The position numbers and the translations under genes are program-made. A stretch of 64,000 nt of DNA, taken from assembly GCF_958298935.1 (NCBI RefSeq), contig NC_084924.1, positions 26,757,819 through 26,821,818 on the forward strand, written 5' to 3'. The stretch is from Phragmites australis. Lineage: Eukaryota > Streptophyta > Magnoliopsida > Poales > Poaceae. Below the pieces are notes generated by a model. The model was not told the origin of the DNA. It saw only the letters and a program-made list of their open reading frames with translations, and did no database searches. Below, in pieces: positions 23,345-34,694 of this stretch; the first letter of the stretch is position 1; every line of letters begins with the position of its first letter.

Positions 23345-24112
23345 TTAGTAAGAGCGAGAAAAAGGCTCATGTACATCAAAAGGAGGGTGGCACATGTCCC
23401 GAGGATTCCACTTCCACTCATGTCGCTCATCCCTCCTACAGCAAAAGCAAAATCCAACTAGGTAACCCTCTCTGTGGCAATAGGTGTAGTGGTAGTGTCT
23501 CTCAGAAGCTGGACTGCCGATCACTCTAGGCTCTCTCATAAGGACTTTCTTCTTTGGCTGTGGAGCTCTCTTGGGTTGTGGTGTGAGTTTCTTTCTCTTT
23601 GTAAGTTGTGGTGTAGGTTTCTTCTTTGTGGGTTGCGGTGGGGTATTGATCTTGGATTTCTCGGCCTCAAGGATAGTAGGTGTGGTGAAAACAGTCTTAC
23701 CATCCTCATTGTAAGCAACCATCTCAAAACCCAACCCCAAAGCTAAACTCGCCTTATTTGTGCATATTTTGGTCTTGGCCAAAATCAAGTTCATTTTGCC
23801 CTTGCCTTCTGAACATTTCTCCACAAGAGAAAGGAGATACTCATTCTCGACCATGAGCTTCTCAACTTGCTCTCTAACCCAGCTGAGCTTGTCCTTAAGG
23901 ACGATGCATGTGGAACAATTTGACTGCACATCCTTAGAACTCTCAACACTTTCCAATCTAGACTCTAGCTCCTTTATACGCTTGACTTTCACATCAATAT
24001 CCTTTGAGAGCAAAGGGTAATTCTTGCAAGCACCTAAGAGAGTAGGTCTAGACTCCTCCTCAAAGAGCTTCTTCTCGGCAGTATCAAGCCGACTGGTAAC
24101 TTGAGCATGCAA
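23345..24112 (-). pseudogene. Copia gag C-terminal half: coiled coil and Cys/His box
   Basis: An open frame of 255 codons contains a long charged helix with heptad-like spacing (KRIKELESRLESVESSKDV, then LVEKCSEGKGKMN). A Pro/Lys/Gln-rich repeat stretch (TPQPKRAPQPKKK) follows. It ends with RHYHYTYCHREGYLVGFC, a Cys/His box recurrent in plant SIRE-type elements. Structural protein of the particle. The downstream frame to the protease is broken. Confidence 0.7.
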
Positions 24113-24115
24113 AGT

Positions 24116-25510
24116 CTAAAGCTTGACAAACTTACTCATGACCACAAGACAACTATCACACTCCTCATCCCTGGCCCTAGACCTAAGCAACTCAAGCTCA
24201 GAAGATGAACATTTTAGCCTAGACTTGAGTTCCTTTACTTCTCGAACCGCTCTCTTAAGCAATCTATCCTGACTAACAAGAGCGTCATTCAAGGTATTAA
24301 CCTGAATAGAAAGCTGGTCATATGTAGGTGATAACTCAGAGGGGTCAAGCTCAGGAGCACTGTTGTTGTCATCCTCCATGAAGCAGAGGTCGGTGAAGTA
24401 CTTGTTGTTCCTCTTGCTCTTCATGGGCTGCTCCTCCTCCTCCGAGCTCTCCTCTGAGTTTGAGGAAGTGTCGACATCACTGATTGCCACCACAAAAGCT
24501 TGAGAAGTCACCTTGGTTGCCTTCTTGACAAGCTTTTCATGGTTCTTGAAGAAGGGCTTATTGTTATTCTTGTGCTTGTCGTGGTTGTGGCCGCGATCTT
24601 CCTTCTCCTTGAGATTTGGGCAATCAGCCTTAAAATGAATGGTATCACTACACTCATAACAAGCCCGAGAGCTACCTCTCCTCTAATATCTTCTATTGTT
24701 GTAGAAGTGGGTGAACTTTTTCACGATCAAAGCAAGATCCTCATCAGCAAGTGTGTCCATCTGCTCCTCTGTGATAGAAATCAAGGAAGACAATGCAAAG
24801 CCACTGGGTGAAGGGTTAGCACAAGAAAAGCCAACTCCAGCAGAACTACCACCACTAGGTCTTAAAACCAATGCCATGTTCTGAGACGGGGGTTTCCTAA
24901 GCCTATTCTTGCTACATTGGCTATCTTAGTGGATTTGATCTTGCTGAAGAGTTCATCACAAGTCAATGTGTCATAACTGGATGACTCTTCAATACTCGAG
25001 ATCTTCACTTCCCATACTCCACGATCAAGAGCATAGGGAAGCTTGATTGCTCTCTCATGACCAGAGTAAGGCAAAACACCGGTGGATCTAAGGTTGCTAA
25101 CAATTTCATCAAATCTAGCAAACATAGCATCTAAAGATTCTTCGGGTTCTTGCACAAACATTTGATATTCTTGATTGTATGTACTTTGGCATCTAGCATT
25201 AATCTGATTAGTGTCCTCATGAAAGACACTCAGAGTCGACCAGATCTCCTGAGCAGTACGGAGGTGCTGAACCCTATTAAACTCATTCCGACTTAAGCTG
25301 GTGAACAATATATTCCTAGCCTTGTTGTTGGCTTCATATTGTTCAATTTGAACCTAAGAAGTACGAGCAGCAGGGATCTCATAATTGGAGTCCACAATCT
25401 CCCATATTGCACTTCCTTGGCTTAAGAGATAAACCTCCATGTGCACATTCCAGTACGAGAAATCACAACCTTCCAAGAGCAGAATCTTTCCATGTCTCTC
25501 CATGCCGTCT
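24116..25510 (-). pseudogene. Copia gag, N-terminal and zinc-knuckle part
   Basis: The frame begins near 25510 (MERHGKILLLEG) with stops within the first 60 codons (the family-like DFSYWNVHMEVYL follows one of them). The UBN2/gag domain occupies 24862-25308 (FTSLSRNEFNRVQ..TAQEIWSTL). A CX2CX4HX4C zinc knuckle (CYECSDTIHFKADC) lies at about 24620-24663. An acidic Ser-rich stretch and a coiled-coil region end at 24116. The zinc knuckle would bind packaged RNA. Confidence 0.8.
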
Positions 25511-25553
25511 ATGGACCACAAAGCTGGTTAAGGTCAACAAGTGATCAAACCAT

Positions 25554-25564
25554 CTTTGATACCA
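25554..25564 (-). other. Primer binding site of the copia element
   Basis: The minus strand reads TGGTATCAAAG two bases after the LTR end CCTACA. The canonical site complementary to initiator Met-tRNA in plant copia elements is TGGTATCAGAGC, so this differs at one position. It confirms minus orientation. Confidence 0.85.
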
Positions 25565-25566
25565 AT

Positions 25567-27545
25567 TGTAGGACCGAGAATGGCGACTAGAGAGGGGGTG
25601 AATAGGTGCCTCACAATTTTCTTTCAAAATTGATGACTTTCTCCTATTTAGATCATCCAACGCACCTCAAAATTCAAGCGGAAGCAAAATGGAGAGAAAC
25701 TTAGTTGCTATGGAAGTTTCCAAGAAAGAACATGGCACTCATGGGTGTAGATGAACACTAGGTTCCCATTTGCACTCATCCCATAGATCATCGCCACAAA
25801 AGATAGCAACTTTGGAAGAAAAACTTAGAACCAAATAAAAGAATACTGGAAGAAGAAACTCTCTGAGTTGATGATTTAGAGGAAAGGGAATTTAAGACCC
25901 TCTTGTATACATTCCAATGTGAATTTTATGCCTCTAGCAACAAAAAGAACAACTTCTCAAGGTGGGAAAATTTCAGCCTCCAACCAAAAACGAAAATCAC
26001 AACCAAAAAAGAAAAACTCGCAACAAAGCAAGGGAGGTAATAGAAAGAGACTAGAAGGTGATGCACAAGAGAATTGGAAGAAACAATCTCTTCATTTCTT
26101 GCGGAGGACATCCCTCTTTTCGACAGATTACAAGATATTTTCCTCATAAAATGCTCTCACCTATTACAAAGGCTAAGCTCTCTTTTCCTCTCCGTTAAAA
26201 CCTATCTCTCAAGGCTCAAATGGCTGGCTCAAGCCTCTCACACAGCCCTACCCCTCTATTTATAGGCTTAGGGAGGTAGCTTAGCCCTTAACCTTCATTG
26301 TTCCCAAAATACCCCTCTCTTTCAATGGCCTCCCACCTATCACCAGGGCATTTGGGTCTATTTTTCCCTCCATTCATCAAACGGTCGTGGCACCTTCACG
26401 AATTAGCTTCGCCTCGATGCAAGCTTCACGATGACGTCACGTGCCCTTCATCCTTCCATAATTTTGAGGCCAAACCACGAAACCGCCTCGCATGCTCCTC
26501 AACAAGTGACTCATTGTTGCTTGCTCCGGCCCCAAGCAAGCATCCTGATGTTGACGCATGTACTCCATCTTGCGATCTTGACCGCTGGCATGTCTCTCCC
26601 GCTCCCGATCCCTCGGGCCACCTTGTCACTTGTACCGGCATCCCCTTCGCTTGACTTTGACAACACGCCATCTTCATCCATCTTCTCATGCAATGCTTGA
26701 CCTCTACGTATTGCTTGACCTCCGCGTACACAGCTAGGATCACCCTTGACTCCACCCAGCTTCCTTGATTGTTCAACACCAAGCACCCTGCTTGGCCCTG
26801 ATCATCCCACTGTCAGCTGCCAAGTTGCATCCATCACCTGCACAACCTTAGACTAGCAAACACATATCCTAACTCCATCTCCAGTTAGATTAAAAACATA
26901 ATTCTCAATTCAAAGTACATCTCAGAGAAAACGTGAACGCGGATGTTCCGACGTGTACCACTCCTGACCGCCAGACCATCCAGCTTGTGCAAACCATCAG
27001 ACCGGCCAACTTTCGATCCTCTCTGCAAGAAATAGTCTGGCGTCCTCTTCACATGATCGCCGGACCATCCGGCGAGTAGCATTCACCCCAGAGCCATTCT
27101 GTAGCCTCTCTGCAGGAAAAGCTCCGGCGATCTCTTCAGCGTTCATATTCAACATCGCCGGACCATCTGGCTCATGTAAGTCCGCCAGAGCCAACTTGCA
27201 CCCTCTCTGCAAGAAATGCTCCGGCGTTCACAGTGCCCATCACCAGACTATCCAGCGAGTACTTCAACTTTTTCTTCTAAGTTGAAATGCTCTGACGTGT
27301 ACACCATCAGAACACTGGACCATCCAGTGAGTTCAAAATCACAAGCGCCAAACCATCTGGCGTGTATAATTTTCCTAGACTTTGAGAAAAATATGCCAAC
27401 TTCATTTCCTCTGCAACTTTAGTTAGTCATGATCATAATTACAGTACATATAAATACTCATGTCCAACAATCATCAAACCAAATTCACAACCTTGTCAAT
27501 TACTCATCATATATAAACCAAGGCACATTTCAACTTGGTTTCTCA
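25567..27545 (-). repeat. Right LTR of the copia element (5' LTR of the element)
   Basis: Partner of 16567-18529. The minus-strand TATA box is at 26257-26264, and the CCGGACCATCCGG-like inverted repeats recur around 26940-27370. Followed directly by the ATTGG target duplication. Confidence 0.92.
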
Positions 27546-27550
27546 ATTGG

Positions 27551-28238
27551 ATTCTGTTTGCTCCTTTGTTTTTTGGTGGTAGCGTGATTATACCGAAATT
27601 AAGTCTACGTAGGGGTAGTTTACCATAATGTAAATCTTGGAAAAGCATCGTAAGGTCATCTTTTATGACGTGCCAGAATACCTGGTAGAATTTAGCCGGG
27701 AACCTGTCAGGCCCTCAAGCTTTGTTTTTTTCATTTGGAACACCGCCTCTCATACTTCCTTTTCTGTAAAAGGAGTGATGAGGAGATCGTTTTTGGCATC
27801 CGACACTGGGGTATGAAATCTCTACATGATTCCAACGTTGTGAAGTGATTGCCCTCTGGTGAGCCGAATAATTCTTTATAATATTTTGTTATAAATGTTT
27901 TTAAGGCTTCATCACACTCGATTAAGCCCTCATCTTGGTCAAGGCTATAGATACGATGCTTTCAATTTTTGCCATTGGCCCAAGAAAGGAAGTATTTTGT
28001 ATTATTTCCTCCCAGGTGGACGTGTTTCGTTTTGGCTCTTTGGTACCATTTAGTTCCTTCTCATGGAGTTTAACTAACTGATTGTTCGATTGATTCTTTA
28101 AGTCAATCTCGAAGTCAGATAGTCCTCTTGTCACAGCAATTTTGTCCAGATCATCTATTGTTTTTAGGAGAATTTTCTTTTGTTGTTTGTAAGCTCCGGT
28201 TGTACTTGATGCCCATCCTTTGAAGCCAGATAGGGATA
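27551..28238 (-). mobile_element. LINE, 5'-truncated upstream part
   Basis: Continuation of the LINE split by the copia element. The minus-strand frame 27922-28335 includes GWASSTTGAYKQQKKILLKTIDDLD and LSDFEIDLKNQ, the segment before the reverse transcriptase fingers in plant LINEs. Further down, with stops, PFTEKEV..AVFQMKKTK marks the start of the RT domain. The endonuclease domain is missing, so the element is 5'-truncated, as is usual for target-primed insertion. The junction with CACTA coding sequence lies at about 28238. Confidence 0.75.
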
Positions 28239-28289
28239 GGGATGAGCTCATCTTGGACCTGGGAAACATGGAGCACGGTGGTCGCACTT

Positions 28290-29656
28290 GAGGCGTTGGG
28301 GTGATGGGATGGAAGTATGGATTCCCAGGTGACATCGACAGTTACAAGAGTCGAAAGAGATCCCAAGCTGAACGAGAGGCAGAACAAGCTAGGATGATGC
28401 AAATGCTTGAACAAGCGCTACACCATGAGAGGGAACATACAGACAAAAAGATAGCACAAGCAGTGCAACAAGCTCTCATGCATGAACGGGGGGCAATTGT
28501 GAGCAATTGGGAACGGCCTGCAACATCTCCTAATGTTGCACGCTCCAGCCCCGATGCTCGTCGGAGTAGCTCTGCGTCCATGGGAGTACCAGGAGCTGAC
28601 CCCATCACTTATCCCATGGACCTCATCACAGCACGAACACCTTGTGAACTGCACATTGGTGCTAGGAATATTACCATCAAGGTAGCTTCTGGCGTGGCTT
28701 ATCCCTGCGGCTCCCATGAACATTTGTACGGACGTCCGATACCGGAGGGCTACACCGTGGTTGAAGTAGACGAGGCAGTTGACTAGTACCTTCATGCTAA
28801 GCTGAACTACCCCGCAGAGGAGGGGACGAACACTATAGGAGAGAACGAGCACACATTCATCGCGTGGGAGAAGGCCTACATAGTGTTTTCACCAGGGACA
28901 GCTATCGAGAATCTCTACTCTCCATTACGCCCTGGGCCGCTGTCGCCTCGAAGATCTCTCTCTCCTCAGCCATATCCCAAAAGAAGTCCACCTCCTCAGC
29001 CATTGCCTCGAAGAAGTCCACCGCTCAAGAGGCCAACACCATCAATAAGCCAACCATCAGCTTGGAAAATAAGATCAGGTTCTGCAAGATCCAAGCAGAC
29101 GACATCATCTAAAAAGTCAGTGGCATCTAAGAAGTTGGCAGAACCCAAGGATGTCTATTCACTCACTGCTGAGGAAACCAAAAAGATTGTGGACGCCAGT
29201 GTCACGGCTCATTTCCATCCTCCACCACCTCCACCGAAGCCTGTTATGCCTGAAGATACCATGAAATTTTTCATGAATATGGCCAAATCTAAACAGACGG
29301 GGGTAGCTTCAATTAAGCCGCCGAGTGACTATGAACGTATCAGTAAGAAACAGGTCAAGAGCAAATCAGCTCCAATCGTTCAGGATGCACCAAGCATTGG
29401 GGAATTCCTGGCTACTTCTGGACTATCAGCAGAAGAACTAGCACGGCTTACTGTGGGAGCGGATATTGCAAAGTTGGATGTTACATGGCCGTTTGAGTTG
29501 ACCAAACCTTTGGTCAAGCCAGATATAGAAAGAAACCTTACAAATCAAATACGCCGATTACATCAGTGGTACTTGGAGCAATCCAAGCAGGGTTTGCAGG
29601 CGTTCCACGTAAGATACACAGATGAATATTTCCTCAACAGGGACGACTCCTTCTAA
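28290..29656 (+). pseudogene. CACTA element ORF, plant transposase-24/En-Spm-associated protein
   Basis: 28301-28786 encodes GFPGDIDSYKSRKRSQAERE and a Gln/Glu/Arg-rich helix; the same block occurs in the other CACTA at 43565 (SYRSQKRRKVEQEE). After a TAG at 28784 the frame 28883-29656 continues. It has a Pro/Ser/Lys-rich basic segment (PPPPPPKPVMPEDTMKFFMN) and the block DVTWPFELTKPLVKPDIERN, typical of proteins carried by grass CACTA elements. It is usually associated with mobilisation or regulation, not a proven catalytic transposase. Premature stops and the missing N-terminal part make it a pseudogene. Confidence 0.65.
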
Positions 29657-29809
29657 GTGTATTTCAAGGACTTGTATAAACTGTACAAGGAAGATGCCCT
29701 CGACGTGGCTATAGTCAGAGCATGGACTCTGTAAGTGACTTATGCATATAAATCACGTTATATGATCTTGTACCTTGAAATTGCATAGCTAACTTCTCTA
29801 TTTCGTAGA

Positions 29810-30824
29810 ATGGAGAACCGCGCATGTAGACAACAATTTGATCATAAAGTAGGATTCATCGATCATGGGCTTGTGAAGGAGACGCTTGTAAGGGATAGTA
29901 CAGACTTCACCGAGAACTACATATTGAAGTATCTGCTTCACCACCAATAGAAGAAATTCATACTCTTACCCTACATATATGAGTACATGCTTGCACGCCT
30001 GGGCATTCTACTTTTATGGCCAACTCGATTCTAGTACTAATTTGCTGTGGTGACATAATATTCTTGCAGCTTTCATTAGATCCTCCTTGTCATCTAGCCA
30101 GACTTAAGCAAGATCATTGTCTTAGACTCACAAAAGAGAGCTCAGACGACTTACCAAACCTCATCCACATGCTAAACAGGTAAACTCGATCATTCATCAT
30201 CCCGACAATTACATCTAAGTTTAATTGGTATTCATATTCATGTACAGGGCGTACACAAGATACCGCAAAAAGAATGTTATTCACTTATTCAGGAGGGAGT
30301 ATAATGTAAAAACTGACTTTCCGGTACGCACAGAATATTCATGTCTTACATTTCCTACTGAATAAAAAGGTTCAATTCATTCCACTGGCGAATCATTTCC
30401 TCTTGAAGTGTAGGAGGCAGCCACCCGGCAAAATTCTCTGCATGTTTTATGTTCTAACTTTCATGCACGGATTAAGCCCGAATGGAGACGCTGTCAGGTT
30501 CAATGATCTTGATGTACGAAATAACATATCGATGTCTTCTTTTCAATTTCTACACGTGTTCAAGGACTAATTCTTTTGATTCTTCAAACACGGCGCTCTA
30601 AACTACGCACAAATGAGTTACAACCTGTAGAAATAAATGTCCTTCAAGAACAGATCATCGGGTTATTCATGGAACATGGTATCAACCAAAACAGCAAGTT
30701 TCATGAACCGATCGTGCCATCGACTAGTGACAAACCTTCATATTACACCGTACCTTCTAGTACAGAGTATGCGATAAGGAGGAAGTCTACCAGAGGGTTA
30801 AACAGCTTATATATCGCCAAATGA
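29810..30824 (+). pseudogene. CACTA element ORF, Ulp1-like (C48) protease domain remnant
   Basis: After a likely intron (donor GTAAGTGACT at about 29731, acceptor TTTCGTAG at about 29808) the sequence reads MENRACRQQFDHK. It continues through KKFILLPY...SLDPPCHLARL, a decayed form of the HWxLLVI region of Ulp1-like proteases. Further intron-like gaps with AG acceptors precede FRREYNVKTDF. The last part (30576-30824) includes ELQPVEINVLQEQIIGLFMEHG. Parallel exons occur at 46500-47406. Capture of a SUMO-protease-like domain is known in grass CACTA elements. Stops and splits suggest no activity. Confidence 0.55.
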
Positions 30825-30898
30825 CACCAATGAAGGAAATTAATTACTATGTATTAATATAGGACATGAATTACTATGTATTAATGAAGGTGTATTTT

Positions 30899-31230
30899 GG
30901 AGTTCGTACCGCCGAACGACTCTTTGACAGAATGGCCTTCCAACGATGATGCGAAGGAGGAGCTAGAAGCCGTGGCCCATCAATGCGCCCAAGAGGAGGA
31001 TGAGAGGCTGGCCCATCAGTTGTGCGCTGCAAAGGAGCAAGAAGCAGCGTCCCATAAGCGTGCCTAGGAGGACTAGGATGAGAGGGTGGCCCATCAGTGC
31101 ACTGCGGAGGAGTCCTAATGCTCAAAACATACTAGCGTTCAGGAGTCAGACTTCGATGTCTTTGACACACCGGCGAGCCTGGAGCTTAGGCAACGCTGCG
31201 GTCGATCAAGCCTAGTCGGGTCCTCCGCTC
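30899..31230 (+). pseudogene. Acidic repeat tail exon of the CACTA protein, with stops
   Basis: One frame gives EFVPPNDSLTEWPSNDDAKEE, then repeated units ending in DERLAHQ / DERVAHQ (about 16 residues each), then DFDVFDTPASLELRQRC. In-frame TAG codons follow KRA and ED, and a TAA follows EES. It lies between the Ulp1-like part and the right subterminal repeats. It is probably the C-terminal region of the same protein or a captured exon. The repeated motif is the only clear structure. Confidence 0.4.
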
Positions 31231-31915
31231 CACCACCATCACCCCCCCCCCCCCGCGCGTCCCTGCACGTACACACGCCGTCAATTGTCCGTGCGGAGAC
31301 GCGGTCCTCATCGCGGGAGAGGTAGAGGGATACTGGAGTGGCTCAACTCTACCGACTTTTCGGGAGGTGACCTGTGAGATATATTATGTATATATGTGTG
31401 ACATGAATTACTATGTATTAATAAAGGTATCTTTATTATTGATTTACATTATATGTCTCATTGTATGCATGTATTGAGTGAGAGAAAGATAGAGATATCG
31501 AGGACAGAGAGGGAGGACAGGGTCAGAGTAGAAGGGGGGAGGCACAACACTGTTAGCTGAAGCTTTCAGCCGGCAGCGATGCCTTGGGAATCACTACCAA
31601 CTAAAACCACCAACCGGCAGTGATACCCAGGGAATCACCGCCAGTCGGATCCTTCAGCCGGCAATGATAACCACTTTCACTGCCGTTCCACATAGCCGGT
31701 AGTGATAGTCCCTGACTATCACTGCCCGTTACCCACTGCCGACTACAAAACCGGCAGTGAAGGGGGTTTTGGAGCCGACAGTGATGTACTATTCTGTAGT
31801 AGTGTGAGCTGACGTCTCACGGAGCTGATTTTGTTGTTCCACATTTAAATTGATGTCTGTCCTTTGTTTGTTTTGGTCCACACGTCTTAAACACGGTCGT
31901 GGAATCCTTCTCAAA

Positions 31916-32745
31916 CACTACTATAGAAAAGGTCATCACTACTGGTTCAAAAACGACATCACTGCTGGTTTTGGAACCGGCAGTGATTAAGTGATAGTGA
32001 TACTCAATAGTATCACTGCCGATTTGAGAATCAACAGTAATATAGTTATCATGGTCGGTTGGTGTTACAAACCGGTAGTAATATTCGATCTCAAATCCGA
32101 TGTTTTTTGGACCATTTTATTTTTGCACTCGACAAACAAACCCATGCAGCATTCAACAATCCAAGTTACCAAATTCACGATAAAAATATTTGAAGTTGCA
32201 GTATTCAACATTGTGCCTGTGTGTGGCATTTTCAATCATTCCTACTAGTGTTACACCAAATCCAACAATTTACTTTGTGGTCCGGTGCTTGATTTTTCTT
32301 TGACAGTCTTTAGACAATTATTTGGGTATCTATTGCTTCAAATAAAAAGTCCTTACTACGAAGTTATAGATCTCGTCAAGAGCTACAATTTTCATGTAAA
32401 TTTTGTCTCCATCCGCCTCCGTATAAAAAAGTTATGAATTTTCGAAGATGAACTGCATTTTATTATCATTATCAGTTAATATAATGAACCGGCAATGATA
32501 ATACCTCCATTATTACTGTGTGTTCATGGCTACAACCAGCAGTGATAATAAAGTACCACCACCAGTTCATATAATGAAAAACTACGCAGTTATACTTGAT
32601 TATCATTATATGAACTGGTAGTGATATTTGATTATCACTGCCGATTTTTGCTAGATAATCTATTACTGTCGGTTTTTTTAAGAACCAACAATGATACTTT
32701 ATTACAGCAGTGAAAGAGAGTATGGATGACTTTTTTTAAGTAGTA
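31916..32745. mobile_element. Short non-autonomous CACTA element
   Basis: Starts CACTACTATAGAAAAGGTC and ends near 32745 with a decayed TTTAAGTAGTA. Both ends carry GGTTTTGGAACCGGCAGTGAT-type subterminal repeats. The core (32150-32450) is homologous to the core of the nested CACTA at 44681-46109, for example AAGTTGCAGTATTCAACATT. No coding capacity. The target duplication is unclear (AAA left, AGA right). Confidence 0.75.
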
Positions 32746-33354
32746 AGAATAAACCACCCTAATTCGAAGCGGAAGGGCGTATTGCTTCTTCCCCCACACG
32801 TACTTCCTAAATCAACGAGGAGGGGACATGATACTGATATCTCCGATCGCTTGAGGGCACGAACTGAGACTGATCAAACTTGAGCTAATTTCTTATTTCT
32901 GTAACCTTAGCCTTTTGATTGCTTAACCATCGAAAACCTGACCAATTCTCGTTTACTAAGTTCCATCCAAAAAACTTCTGGTTGCTAACCTGGTAATAAA
33001 TTCGGAAGTATAATATGAACTACTTATTTTGTACTTGCAAATAAAAATTGGGAGAAACTAGCTGCCGTAGTTGGGGCACCACTGGATGATCACTGATTAT
33101 TGCAATACTTCATCAGAATAAAAACAGGGAGCAGTAGCTAAACAGAGTGATGAAATGTGTTGCGATTGATTACAAAGCGATTGGAGTGCACGCAAATCAT
33201 GTGATCCTCGTGCAGTCAGACTACAGAATTGGTGCATCAATTGATCACTTCATGTCAGATTCTGAATATTTATTCTTTGTCGTACTAGCTAGACTTTGTT
33301 GCAATGCACGTACTGACTGTCAAAACACCTAAGAAAAAAACTAATCCTAGTTAT
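32746..33354. other. Stretch without recognised gene
   Basis: AT-rich DNA between two elements. The small frame at 33147-33332 has no recognisable motif. I see no RNA gene or repeat here. Confidence 0.4.
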
Positions 33355-33687
33355 TCACAGATTAACACATTCAGTTTTAGTCCACCAATAGATTATCTTA
33401 TATTCTAAATACCCAAACCTCAACGTTGGCTTGCCTTGCCTGTCTTCACCATCCATGATAGCCATCATGATCATACATAAGTGGTATGGAAACATAGTAG
33501 TTTCCTTTTTATTCTTTTTTGGCACTCTAAAACACATGACCGTTGTAAGGTTCTCATCGGCAAGATAGAAGCTTGTGGAAGACGATAGTTCAGAGAAAAG
33601 AACTGGTGACCGCGCGAACTTATGATATGCCATCGACGGCTTTCTTGTCACAAGAGCAGTGCAAGTATGTGGGATGCAATTTGACAA
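33355..33687 (-). CDS. Unrecognised ORF, 110 codons
   Basis: An open frame begins MSNCIPHTC and ends with a stop at 33355. It contains a plausible mixed composition (SSSTSFYLADENLTTVMCFRV) and is open some way upstream of this Met. I cannot assign it to a family. It lies between two short CACTA elements and has no clear promoter. It may be an exon remnant of a decayed grass gene or chance. Confidence 0.2.
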   Translation of the reverse strand: MSNCIPHTCTALVTRKPSMAYHKFARSPVLFSELSSSTSFYLADENLTTVMCFRVPKKNKKETTMFPYHLCMIMMAIMDGEDRQGKPTLRFGYLEYKIIYWWTKTECVNL

Positions 33688-33892
33688 AGCAGTCTCAGCT
33701 TCACATTTGGTGGAATAGTAAAGTATAAGCAGCTAATTTTATTCGTTTGAATTTGTTGGAATAGTACTAGGTACAATACGAATATCAAGATTGGGATTCC
33801 AATTAACACATTGATTTAATGACTAGGCCAATTCTTTATTATGCTTCCATGCTTCTACGAAGACTACAAGGATTGTGATACGAAGGAGCAGA

Positions 33893-34691
33893 CACTACTA
33901 TAGAAATAAGTTTGTATATCGATCCATTATTATCGATTTCTTACAAGCCGGTAGTGATGTAATATCACTGTCGATTCGTATTAAGGACTGGTACTAAAAG
34001 GCTATTCGAAAAGAACCGGTAGTAAAAATCTACTATCATTGTCGGCTCGTGGCTAGAGCCAGTAGTGATAGTAGATGACAGTTTATTTTAAAAAATTCAT
34101 AACTTTTTTACACAAAGTTGGATGGGGACAAACATTATAACAAAATTGTAGCCCTTGTCGAGATCTACAACTTTGTAGTTGAAATTTTTTTCATTTGATG
34201 TCATTTAGATATCAAATAATCATTTTAAGTTTCAGACAGAATATGTCAAAAGGATTGCATATGCTAATGTTATCACTAGTACTTCTATGGTGGGATATTA
34301 AGGATGTATTGCGCGAGCTGAGAGGTTCCGGGTTCGAGTGCCACGAATCGCACGCGCGCGTATTTCGCACGAAAAATCGCGTGACTTGTGACTTGCGTGG
34401 GGGCATAGGGATTCCTCGAGTGAAAAAAATATTTTTTTTTCAATTTTTCTAGTCCCAAAAAGATTAATTCGGTGCCCGACTATCACTGCCGGCTGAAGCC
34501 TTCAACAGACAGTGATAGTCGACTATCACTGCCAGCAGAAGCCTTCAGCCGGTAGTGATAACCCCTTCACTGTCGGTCCCCAGGCCGACAGTGATAGTCG
34601 GGGACTAGCACTGCCCGTTGCCTACTGCCGGCTTCAAAACCGGCAGTAAAACCCCTTTATGGGTCGGTAGTGAAGGAGTTTTTTAGCAGTG
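33893..34691. mobile_element. Short non-autonomous CACTA element with AGA target duplication
   Basis: Begins CACTACTATAGAAATAAG, ends TTTTTTAGCAGTG, and is flanked by AGA at 33890-33892 and 34692-34694. Subterminal GCCGGTAGTGAT/ATCACTGCCGG repeats occupy both ends. The core is homologous to 59512-60303, including a block with a tRNA-like B box. No protein-coding capacity. Confidence 0.85.
34306..34352 (+). other. tRNA-like block inside the short CACTA
   Basis: GCGCGAGCTGAGAGGTT followed by CCGGGTTCGAGTGCC resembles the 3' half of a tRNA with a B box (GGTTCGAnnCC). Related blocks occur at about 59975-60010 and, inverted, at about 44980-45060. There is no complete cloverleaf or A box that I can defend, so it is not called a tRNA gene. 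Confidence 0.35.
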
Positions 34692-34694
34692 AGA

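Larger units (their letters stand above)
16567..27545 (-). mobile_element. Ty1/copia LTR retrotransposon, SIRE/Maximus type, full length but decayed
   Basis: LTRs of 1963 bp (16567-18529) and 1979 bp (25567-27545) start TGTAGGAC and end TTTCTCA. The element is flanked by a perfect 5-bp target duplication ATTGG (16562-16566 and 27546-27550). The minus-strand order is PBS, gag, protease region, integrase, reverse transcriptase, RNase H, PPT, with integrase before reverse transcriptase as in copia. It sits inside the LINE reverse transcriptase gene. Pol motifs such as SPRTSHRQVVKRILRYLKHT fit the SIRE/Maximus lineage. Multiple in-frame stops show that it is not autonomous. Confidence 0.92.
28239..31804 (+). 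mobile_element. CACTA transposon lacking its left end
   Basis: The right end is clear: CCGGCAGTGAT/ATCACTGCCGG subterminal repeats from about 31560, then CTGTAGTAGTG ending at 31804, followed by TGA (31805-31807) as the putative target duplication. Coding DNA from about 28239 is homologous to that of the complete CACTA at 42002-47880; the alignment begins at GATGAGCTCATC / GATGAACTAACC. No CACTA left terminus is visible to the left. The LINE 5' end abuts the coding region. Confidence 0.8.

Noticed and set aside
33100..33300. Possible short gene before the 33893 CACTA
   Set aside because: The frame at 33147-33332 has no motif, no promoter and AT-rich intergenic composition.
34306..34352. Possible tRNA gene
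   Set aside because: Only the B-box half is present; no A box, acceptor stem or anticodon arm could be paired by eye.
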